Source: Comamonadaceae bacterium (GTDB taxonomy: Bacteria > Pseudomonadota > Gammaproteobacteria > Burkholderiales > Burkholderiaceae_C). From it: 64,000 nt of DNA. Below, in pieces: positions 21,239 to 30,100 of this stretch. Under the pieces are notes generated by a model, which did not search any database, was not told the origin of the DNA, and worked only from the letters and a program-made list of their open reading frames with translations. Made by a program: the position numbers and the translations under genes. Each line of letters opens with the position of its first letter. The first letter of the stretch is position 1. The DNA is taken from assembly GCA_027488215.1 (NCBI GenBank), contig JAIYCB010000044.1, forward strand, positions 62,001-126,000, given 5' to 3'.

Positions 21239-22705
21239 TCACAAAAAACCCAAATCCGTAGGGTAGTCCGGCCGTCCAGCCGATTTTCCAAAATGTTTCA
21301 GATTAGGCAGGATCCTTGCAAGCTCACCCTCCTCAACGCCAAACCACCGCCCAAGCGTCGCGGCAAACTGGTCAGTGGATGTACGAGGCAGAAGTCGACC
21401 TTGCCCAACATGCCATTGGTCTTGCGGGTCCTTGCTGTCGGTAGCGCTGACCGGTGGAGCCTCCCCATAAAACCGAGCACCTTTAACGGCACCGCCAACC
21501 ATGAAATGGTGCGAACCCCAGCCATGGTCCGATCCGTTGCCGTTGGATGTGAGGGTGCGCCCAAAATCAGATGCAGTGAAAGTGGTGACCCTGTCAGAGA
21601 TCCCCAGTTCCACGGTAGCTTTGTAAAAACTAGAAATGGCCTGGTCCACCTCTTGCAAAAGACCGGGTTGACGTGCGACCAAGTTGTCATGCAGGTCAAA
21701 GCCCCCCAATGAGACCATGAACACCTGGCGCTTGACCCCCAATCGCTGCCGTGCACCAATCAATCGAGCCACCATGCGCATTTGGCGTGAAAGATTGTTT
21801 TCGACAAAAGTCGTGCTCAAGTTGACGTAGGACAAAGCCTCAGAGACTTTGCCTTCGGCAGCCAGGGCCCGCCGCATCACGTTGTTGTATTCGTTTTGCA
21901 GCACATGGGTCCTGTTTTGCTGGATCATGTTCAGCAGTGTCGATCTCATGCCCGAGTTGACGCCAAAAAACCAGTCACCCTCCTGAAGGGCACGCACTTT
22001 GATGGCTCCACTGGTGCTGCACTGGTACTGGAGGGCATCTTGTCCAGACAGGAACACGCTGTTACCCGTGACTGAAATGCAAGTGAAAAGGGATTGGCTG
22101 TTGCTGGGCAAAGCAATATCACCAAGACGACCGCCCCAACCGATGGTGGAGCCTTCTGGCGAAGAGGATTGCCATACCGATTGCTGATCGTTGTGCGAAA
22201 AGAGCTTAGGCGGCATGGGATAGGATTGGGTCTCAAACTGTTGGCGCGTTAAAGGCACAACCAGCGGGCCCACATTGAGCTGGACACCAGCCTGCCCACT
22301 GTTGAACAGCCCAGCAAGGCCAGTCATGGAGGGGTGAAGGGCATATTGGCGGCCTTCAGGCAAAGCTGGGGTAGGTTTGAGCACCGTATTGGCCAGCGCT
22401 GCACGAGAGAGCACGATGCCGCCAGCCGCGGAACCTGCACCGGCCGCCCGTATATCGGCATAGCGGCGATGACTGGCTTCGTCGTAGGTAACCACCGTAT
22501 TGGCATAGTCGTTTCCGCCATACAGAAAAACGCAAACCAAGGCCTTGTAATCGTCACCATTGAAAGCGGCAGCTTCGCTCATCGCGGCAAGCTGCACCGC
22601 CCAAGGCGCGGCCGCACCGGCGGCAGCCATCAGGCTGCTTTTTTGCAAAAACGCTCGACGAGACTGATCGCTGACTGTTTCTGGGGAATTCATCGTGATC
22701 TCCAC
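21239..22705 (-). CDS. DUF1501 domain-containing protein with Tat-like signal
   Basis: SRRAFLQKSSLMAAAGAAAPWAVQLAAM leader; LVCVFLYGGNDYANTVV, TFTASDFGRTLTSNGNGSDHGWGSHHFMVGGAVKG. Confidence 0.88.
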   Translation of the reverse strand: MEITMNSPETVSDQSRRAFLQKSSLMAAAGAAAPWAVQLAAMSEAAAFNGDDYKALVCVFLYGGNDYANTVVTYDEASHRRYADIRAAGAGSAAGGIVLSRAALANTVLKPTPALPEGRQYALHPSMTGLAGLFNSGQAGVQLNVGPLVVPLTRQQFETQSYPMPPKLFSHNDQQSVWQSSSPEGSTIGWGGRLGDIALPSNSQSLFTCISVTGNSVFLSGQDALQYQCSTSGAIKVRALQEGDWFFGVNSGMRSTLLNMIQQNRTHVLQNEYNNVMRRALAAEGKVSEALSYVNLSTTFVENNLSRQMRMVARLIGARQRLGVKRQVFMVSLGGFDLHDNLVARQPGLLQEVDQAISSFYKATVELGISDRVTTFTASDFGRTLTSNGNGSDHGWGSHHFMVGGAVKGARFYGEAPPVSATDSKDPQDQWHVGQGRLLPRTSTDQFAATLGRWFGVEEGELARILPNLKHFGKSAGRPDYPTDLGFL

Positions 22706-24601
22706 TCAGCGCTGGATGAGGTAATCCGGACTGCTCATGACCAACAACAAGGCCCGCGCGACTTGCTGGCGACGGACATCGTCTGATGCGTACTGAAGGT
22801 TGACCTGATCCAAGGCCTGGCTGATCGCTTGGCGTGTGGCATCGGACATTTGACCCGCACACAACAACAAGTTCAGGTGTTGCACCAAAGCATTGCCATT
22901 ATCCGCAAACCCGATTTCGCTGCTGTAGTCAGGCACGATGTCGGGGCCGTCTGTCGCGGTAGGGTTCATCGGGTTGTGGGGCAGCTCTGGTGCCCTGATC
23001 CACATGCCACGGTGCAGGAAAGTCTGCAGATAGTTGATGTAGGAGGACACCGTGCTTTCATTGACAAGCTGAAATTCGGGTGCCGTCGCACCCCGGCTGG
23101 CCAGCACCGTTCCGGGAGGAACGTAGCCCGGTCGAAAGAAGTTGAAGACCGAAGGTGCCATGAGGGGGCTTTGCGCCAGCGATTCCTCGGCGGACCAGGT
23201 GGGTGCGCCAACTTTCCAGGTACCTCTGAGGGATTTGGCTTGAAAAGTGTGAGCCCATTGAGCAATGCGAACCACCGGTTCACGCAGCTTCCCAAAGTCA
23301 TTTGAAACGAGACTTTCAGGTCCAACTGCATCCTTGTCGAGCAATATGGCAGTGAAAACTGCTGCCAAATCTCCTCGAACCCCTTGACCATTGTTATTGA
23401 ACACACTGGCAACCCGTGCCACGTATCCAGGGGCGGGATGACTGGTGACCAGCCGTTGAATCATCTGTCGCGAAAAGAAGGGGCCGACATTGGGATGCTT
23501 AAACAGTGTATCAAGCGCTATCCGTAGGCTATTGGGGCCATCCGTGCCTGCCGGAATTCGGACACCCAAAAAACTCTTTTCGGCGTCCGAGTGACTCCTG
23601 GAATTGAATTTCATCGCCTTGCGCGTAAAGGCCAGATTGCGCACCCGAAAGTGAGGTGGTACGGGGCTATTGAAAAAACCATCCCCTTCATCCTCACCAT
23701 AGCCTGTAAAGACTTTGGCCAAGTTGCTGACGTCCTTCAGTGCGTAGGTCTCGATCGGCTGCCCATTGGCTCCTATTTTGGGCGTGCCGTCCAGAGACAG
23801 TTCGACCAAGCCGATGGTGAAAAGCTGCATGACCTCGCGAGCAAAATTTTCATCGGGCACTCGACCTGATTGAGGGTCCTCTTTCTGATTGCCCAGGGTG
23901 TTTAAGAAAGACCCCATGGCATGGCTGAGTGTGATGTGCTCGAGCAATGTTCGGAAGTTACCGAAGGCATGTTCACACAAAAGGTCCCAATAACGGGCCA
24001 TGTGGAAGGCGGGCCAGTTCAACTGCAGACCGTTGCCGGACACCACGAAAAACTCAGACAAAGCCAGCGCAATGCGTCGTCTGACCTGGTCCGGCGACGC
24101 CATGATTTGGTACCAAACCATGTAATTGGTCAGGTTGTCTTTGAAGAAATATTCGTGCTCATTGATGGCGTCATAGCCTTTGGCCTGGAGCCATTCCCAG
24201 CCACCTTGGCTGCTGGGCTTGGACATGGCTTGGGCCAACCAAGGGCCATAGCCCAGCGTTTGAACCGCCTTGATTTCATCGTAGCGGGCGCTGAACTGAG
24301 CATGCTGAAGAAATCGGGACGCTTGAACCTGAGAGATCCCACTGGCAGGAAGTACTTCCGGGATAGGCGCTGAGCCACCGCCGCCACAAGCGCTCAGGAA
24401 TGCCACCAATCCAGAGGGCAGTGCATACCGAAGAACCTGAGATTGATCCGCGGCTTCTGAAGGAGTCAAGCCTGGGACATCCTCAAGCGGCTCGTCCTTA
24501 TTCTCAGAGCCTTGGAAGGCCAAGGTGTCCGATTGCCCGAGCCCTGAATGGGGCTCGCTTGTCTTGGAATTGCGCATCGAATGCCTGCGAGAGATGGTCA
24601 A
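22706..24601 (-). CDS. DUF1800 domain-containing protein, predicted lipoprotein
   Basis: ASRFLQHAQFSARYDEIKAVQTLGYGPWLAQAMSKPSSQGG, FAREVMQLFTIGLVEL, FSRQMIQRLVTSHP; lipobox-like FLSACGGGGS; adjacent to DUF1501. Confidence 0.87.
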   Translation of the reverse strand: MTISRRHSMRNSKTSEPHSGLGQSDTLAFQGSENKDEPLEDVPGLTPSEAADQSQVLRYALPSGLVAFLSACGGGGSAPIPEVLPASGISQVQASRFLQHAQFSARYDEIKAVQTLGYGPWLAQAMSKPSSQGGWEWLQAKGYDAINEHEYFFKDNLTNYMVWYQIMASPDQVRRRIALALSEFFVVSGNGLQLNWPAFHMARYWDLLCEHAFGNFRTLLEHITLSHAMGSFLNTLGNQKEDPQSGRVPDENFAREVMQLFTIGLVELSLDGTPKIGANGQPIETYALKDVSNLAKVFTGYGEDEGDGFFNSPVPPHFRVRNLAFTRKAMKFNSRSHSDAEKSFLGVRIPAGTDGPNSLRIALDTLFKHPNVGPFFSRQMIQRLVTSHPAPGYVARVASVFNNNGQGVRGDLAAVFTAILLDKDAVGPESLVSNDFGKLREPVVRIAQWAHTFQAKSLRGTWKVGAPTWSAEESLAQSPLMAPSVFNFFRPGYVPPGTVLASRGATAPEFQLVNESTVSSYINYLQTFLHRGMWIRAPELPHNPMNPTATDGPDIVPDYSSEIGFADNGNALVQHLNLLLCAGQMSDATRQAISQALDQVNLQYASDDVRRQQVARALLLVMSSPDYLIQR

Positions 24602-24616
24602 GTGTGGTTGCAGTGA

Positions 24617-25579
24617 TCAGGCTACAGGCACAAATTGGTAACCGTTGCCAGAGGACTCGATTTTGCCAAACGCTGGAAATGGAAAGTGGAAGCCGCCAGC
24701 GGTCATTTTTTCATTGACCAGCATTTCAAAAATTCGGCGACGGCTTAGTCGGGCCATCTCGGGGTTCATATCGAACACCACGGCCCAGTCGGGGTTGCGA
24801 GCAAACAAGGACGGCACGTTGGTGATGTCGGCCACATAGGCAAACGATTGGCCTTCAGAGCGCGCCGCGAACAAAGTATGACCGGGGGTGTGGCCAAAAG
24901 CAGCCACAGACTGAATGCCAGGGGCCAGGGTGCTGCCGGGCTCGAACTTGACCAATTGGTCCGAAGTCAACCCAGTCAAGGCTCGCCTGACGGCCCCAAA
25001 GGCGCCTTGCATCTGTGCTGGTGCTGCCGCGATGCGGGCTTCGTCTGTCCAGAAAGCGTGCTCAGGTGCAGGCACATGCACACGGGCGTTGGGGTAAACC
25101 AAGTTGCCGTTTTTGAACCGCAAACCGTTGATGTGGTCGCCATGAAAGTGACTGAGCACCACGTTGTTGATGTCTTCAGGCTTGAAACCCGCAGCAGCCA
25201 GATTGCCCAGCAACTTGCCCGTGGTGGGCGGGCCGTTGTCGGCAAAACCGGTGTCAAACAAATAGCGTTGGTTGCCGTTGATCAACAAAAACGGTGTGTA
25301 AGGCACATCGATGTAATCGGTGGGCAGGTTTTGCGAGGCCAGCAAAGCCTTGACTTGGTCGAGCGGTACGGCAGGCACAAACTCTTGCCCGAGCGGGCGG
25401 CGCACAGCGCCATCGTTCAGGGCAATGACCTCCATGGCCCCCAATTTCATCCGCCGAAAGCCCACCGAGGGCAAGTCGGGTGGGCCGAACTGCGGCGTGT
25501 TTTGTGACCAGACGGAAGAAAAGGTCAAGGCGGTGGCACTGGCCAAGCCTGTACCCAGAAAATGGCGGCGGTTGAGCAT
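24617..25579 (-). CDS. MBL-fold metallo-hydrolase with Tat-like signal
   Basis: MLNRRHFLGTGLASATALTFSSVWSQ leader; VLSHFHGDHINGL (HxHxDH), FGHTPGHTLFAA. Confidence 0.88.
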   Translation of the reverse strand: MLNRRHFLGTGLASATALTFSSVWSQNTPQFGPPDLPSVGFRRMKLGAMEVIALNDGAVRRPLGQEFVPAVPLDQVKALLASQNLPTDYIDVPYTPFLLINGNQRYLFDTGFADNGPPTTGKLLGNLAAAGFKPEDINNVVLSHFHGDHINGLRFKNGNLVYPNARVHVPAPEHAFWTDEARIAAAPAQMQGAFGAVRRALTGLTSDQLVKFEPGSTLAPGIQSVAAFGHTPGHTLFAARSEGQSFAYVADITNVPSLFARNPDWAVVFDMNPEMARLSRRRIFEMLVNEKMTAGGFHFPFPAFGKIESSGNGYQFVPVA

Positions 25580-25771
25580 GAGTTCTCCAAAAAAAGTTCT
25601 TCTACCTTACGCTGAACCCGGGCCATCTCCAAAGTCGAGCAGATTGACCATGGTCCGTGCTCGGACATGCATCGGTGGTTCGAAGATGCGCCCCTGACTT
25701 TGCCCTGCCCTTTCAAATCCCCGTGAAGACGACTAAAACCACGGCCTGAGAGGCACGCACCCGCTCAAGAA

Positions 25772-26794
25772 TCAGGGGTAACTCGCTTTGATGGCCTTCA
25801 TCAAGTCAGCAACAAAACGGTTGGCCGCGCTGGAACTCGCGCCAATCCAGCCAAAGCGTTGGGAGGCGGTGGGGCCGGAACCATAGGTGCGCATGCCTCG
25901 ATCGATAGGCCCCGCCAACAAACCGTGCGCGGCTTCATCGTAGAACCAAAATTCCAGAGGCTGGCCCTCGGCCCTGAGTTGCTCGCCCCATTGAAAAGGC
26001 GATAAGCCCTGCGCCGCTGGATTCATGCGAAGACTGCAGCGTTGGGCCGTGCCTGGCGCGGCGCCTTCGGCAGGCTGGTTCACCACACAGGGGTCGGTGC
26101 GCAGGTGCATCCAGTCGTCGGCCGTTCTGCCGCCGTAGTTGTCGATTTTGCCGAACACCATTTTGAGGGGCACCCGAATCTGATCAGGCATGCCAATGCC
26201 TGCCGACGGCGCCCCTTCAGAAAACACCATCCGGACATGCGCGGGATCGACCACAGCGGCCATGTTCAGCGCGACACTGCCGCCGTTGGACAGCCCATGG
26301 ATGTACAGGCGTGTGGTGTCAATGCGGGCGTTTTGACGAATCCAGTGGTAAGCCCCAAGGGTGGCTTTGAAGATCATGCGCTGACGTGATTCATTGGTGG
26401 CGCCAGTCAAAAACAGCGAGGTACCGCGGTACTGAAAACCGTTCATCTCATAGGCATCAAACAACAAAGTGGCTACCCCTCGCGCGTTCATCCGCCGGAC
26501 CATTTCCTGCTCGGCCGAGCCGGGTCCATTGCCCCCGTGGGCAATGATCATCAAAGGCGGCTTGTCGGCCAACTTGTCCGCAAACAATCCCGGCATCGAC
26601 AATTGGACGGATCGATGGCACGGATCAAACTCGGCCAAAGGGCCTTGGACCCGGTGAAATCCAGGTCTGATTTCTACCAATTGAGCCACGCCCGGGGGCG
26701 CTGGCCGACAGTCTGATTGGGCATGCACGGAGCTCATCAAGACCAGGGCTGTGATGAAAGTGCAGCCCCTGTGGCCGTGAACGGATAAAGCCAT
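25772..26794 (-). CDS. Secreted alpha/beta hydrolase (dienelactone-hydrolase-like)
   Basis: GHRGCTFITALVLMSSVHAQSDC signal; LMIIAHGGNGPGSAEQEM, LYIHGLSNGGSVALNMAAV (GxSxG), YDEAAHGLL. Confidence 0.75.
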   Translation of the reverse strand: MALSVHGHRGCTFITALVLMSSVHAQSDCRPAPPGVAQLVEIRPGFHRVQGPLAEFDPCHRSVQLSMPGLFADKLADKPPLMIIAHGGNGPGSAEQEMVRRMNARGVATLLFDAYEMNGFQYRGTSLFLTGATNESRQRMIFKATLGAYHWIRQNARIDTTRLYIHGLSNGGSVALNMAAVVDPAHVRMVFSEGAPSAGIGMPDQIRVPLKMVFGKIDNYGGRTADDWMHLRTDPCVVNQPAEGAAPGTAQRCSLRMNPAAQGLSPFQWGEQLRAEGQPLEFWFYDEAAHGLLAGPIDRGMRTYGSGPTASQRFGWIGASSSAANRFVADLMKAIKASYP

Positions 26795-27157
26795 TAAACG
26801 TCTCCAAGAAGTGCTTGTGAACCACCCCCTCTACAGGGTGGAAATCGGTCAGAGAATACAACGCCCTTCAAATACACAAACAGATTTCTGTGATGTCAGG
26901 AACCTTGCTTGGCTTCAGCAACAGATTGAAAAATTAACCTGATAATAGAAGGAAACAGAGATCACGTCCACTGTTATGACAGCATTGAGCAGTGGTGGAT
27001 CGGTCACCAATTCAAACCTGTCAGATCAAGCTTGCGGCTGCCTTGAGCGGGCCTTGATCATGACCCTGATCTGTCCAGGTCGCCTTGGCCATCACTCCAA
27101 TGCGCTTCCGGCCCCGCCCGAACCATCTTACGGGGCTTTTTGATGGGGGTCGGTACA

Positions 27158-30100
27158 TCACTTTTCTGTTCGCACACCCTTGGGCATGCAAAAACACAGG
27201 GCGATCCATACCATCAAGCCAACAAGCAGCAGCATGGCCCATTCACTCAAGGTGGGAATCGCCGTTACAGATTCAGACAAAGTCATCAGGGCTGGGCCAC
27301 CCGGGTCGCTTATGACACCGTCCGCGGTCAAGTCGTCATCACCAACCCCCCCGTCCTGTATGGACAAAGTGACGCTCATTCGATCAGGGGCAAATTGAAC
27401 CTGACTGCTGGGCAAGAAATACCAATGATCCTGACTGCAAGCTGTACCTGAACATCCGAATCCATCAGGGCTTTTACCGTACTTCATGTAGCCAGCCCCA
27501 ACAGGGATCGGTGCACTGAAATAGATCGTGGCTGCCGCGACAGAACCCGGTACGCCGTTGACCATCTCAAAGCGAAGCATGCCGACAGGAAATTGAATTC
27601 CGGGTGGCGGTGGAGACTGCGGGGAGTTCACTGCACCCTGTACCGGTACAAACTGAGCACTGGATGAGTTCAAGATCCATTGGTTGCTTGATGGCAGAAC
27701 GACCACAGACCCTTTTGTTGAACCATCTGGCAAATTGACCCAGGAAGCGTTGCAGCTGGCAGCGCCCGTATTTCCGGTGCATGTCCAACTGTACTGACCA
27801 GCACCCGATTGAACCGCAGATGCGACGCCAGCCGAACAAAGATTCTGCGTCGGCAGGCTGCTGAAAGATAGACCCATAGAACTGCCGCAGCTGCCTTGAA
27901 TCAAGGACACCGTCAATGTCATGGTGGTGCTGGCAGCCGCATAGGTGCTGTCAGCAGCTTTGTAGACTGTGATGGTGACGCTGCCAGGAGCGATGCCATT
28001 GACATGACCTGATGCGCTGACTGTCGCAATGGCCATGTTGGAACTGCTGTAGGTCAGCGCACCCGATCCGTTGCCACCTGAAACCGTGATGGTCCCTGTG
28101 TCCCCCACATTCAGGTTGACAGGACTGAGCGCTGCAGTGATAGATTGGCTGGCCAGGTTGACCGTGAGGGTGTAGGTCTGTGAAGCCTGTGCGTTATAGC
28201 CTGCGGAGGCTGCTTGAGTGGCGGTGATGGTGGCGGTACCTGCCCCCATAGGCGTCACAGCCCCAGTGCTGGGGTTGACATTGGCTACCGTTGAGTTGGA
28301 GCTGGCGTAGCTGATGGCGCCATAGCTGCCGCCCGAGAGACTGGATGTGGCGGCATTGGTCAGTGATGCGACCATGCTGACAGAGGCTGTACCAGGCGTT
28401 GCAAAAGTGAGCACAGGCGTGGGCAGCACCACCGTCACGCTGACGGTGGCCGTGGCCAAGGTGTAAGTGGAGTCGGCCGCCTTGGTGGCGGTGACGGTAC
28501 AGGTCTGGGCTGTAGGTCCAGCGGTCAACACCCCGGTGCTCGAATCGATCGAACAAGAACCGCTGGTGACAGCGTAAGAGTCAGGCCCGCTTCCCGAACC
28601 GCCAGACACTGAAATGGTGGACGTACCGACGGATGTGTAGACCGTGCTCGCTGAAGCTATGGCCGTGATGGATTGGGGAGCCTTAGGCGTCACGGGGTTG
28701 GACGCGGAAGAGGCGGCACCTGTTCCCAGACTGTTGGTCGCAGTCGCGGTGCAGGTGTAGGTCTTGCCGTTGGTCAAGCCGGTCACCGTGATGGGCGATG
28801 CGCTACCTGTAACTGTGCCTGTTACACCTCCATCGCTAGATGCGCAAGTCATTGCAAACCCAGTGATGACGGCGCCTCCATTGAAGACGGGTGCAGTGAA
28901 TGTCACAGACGCTTGGGCGTTACCTGCCGTGGCTGTGCCCATGGTCGGCGCATCCGGCACTGTTGCAGCCCGTGTCACGGTGGTTGTATATGTCTGCACA
29001 GTGACGCCATCTTGCGCTGTGACCGCTGTGGTGATGGTGTTGCTGCCAATGGCCAGAGGGATCGTGCCACTGGCGCTGCCACTGGACACCATCGTTCCAT
29101 TGACCCTTGCTGTTGCATTGCTATCTGTCACCGTGGGTGTCACTGTGATCCCGCTTGTGGCGTACGGGACGGAAGCCGTGTAGCTTGTTGTTCCGCTGGT
29201 AAATGCAGGTGACAGCGTTCCACTGGACAGACTCAAACTTGCAAGGGTGGCAACACTCGAAGCAGTGACCGTCAACGACGCAGTTGCCGAGGCGGTGTCA
29301 TAAATGCCACTCGCTGCTTGGTTAGCGGTGATGGTAGTTGTCCCAACACCGTTGATGGTGATGGTCGAGCCGCTGATCGTTGCAACACTGGCATTGCTGG
29401 ATGAATAGCTGATGGCCCCAGAACTCGCAGAGGTGGGTGGCGTGATGGTGGGCGCACTGCTCCCGTAGACGATGTTCGATGCACTCAACGAGAAACCCGA
29501 TAGAACAGGGGTGACAAGGTTGACAGTGAAAGTGACCGTGCTGGTCGTCGCAGCGACAGCATTGTTGGCATCTTGAACTGAAAAAACGATGTTGGACGTC
29601 GTGAACCTCGCGTTGGGTGTACCGGTGACTGCGCCCGTACTGGCATTCAGAGCAAGGCCGGATGGGAGTGTTCCAGAGCTGATGAAATAGTTCAAAGGTG
29701 TGTAGCCGCCTGACCCCGTCAGGGGGGTGAAACTGCTCATGGCCGTTCCGGCAGTCAAGGTTTGTGAGGTCGTCACTGCCGTCGCCGTCGGCCGCGAAAC
29801 GACCGAGACGCCTTGCAGTACTTGCGTTGCAGCGTTGTAGTTCACGTTTCCAGCCTGGTTGGCATGGATGGTGCAGGTGCCTGAACCAATGAAGCTCACA
29901 ACACCACTGCTGATGGTGCAAACTGCTGCACTGCCAACACTGATCGTGAACGTCACTGCAAGACCAGATGTCGCGCTTGCCGTTGGCGTGTAAGTATTGC
30001 CGCCAACCGATCCCCTGAAAGGAGCAGACGAGGTGAAACTGACGGTCTGAGCACCCTTGGCGACTGAAATGTTTACCGAGCTTGTTGCACCGAATTGTGG

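Noticed and set aside
28673-29212. Cys/Arg-rich 179-aa plus-strand ORF
   Set aside because: Antisense to the repetitive surface-protein gene; Cys-rich pattern comes from the opposite-strand Thr/Ser/Ala codon usage.
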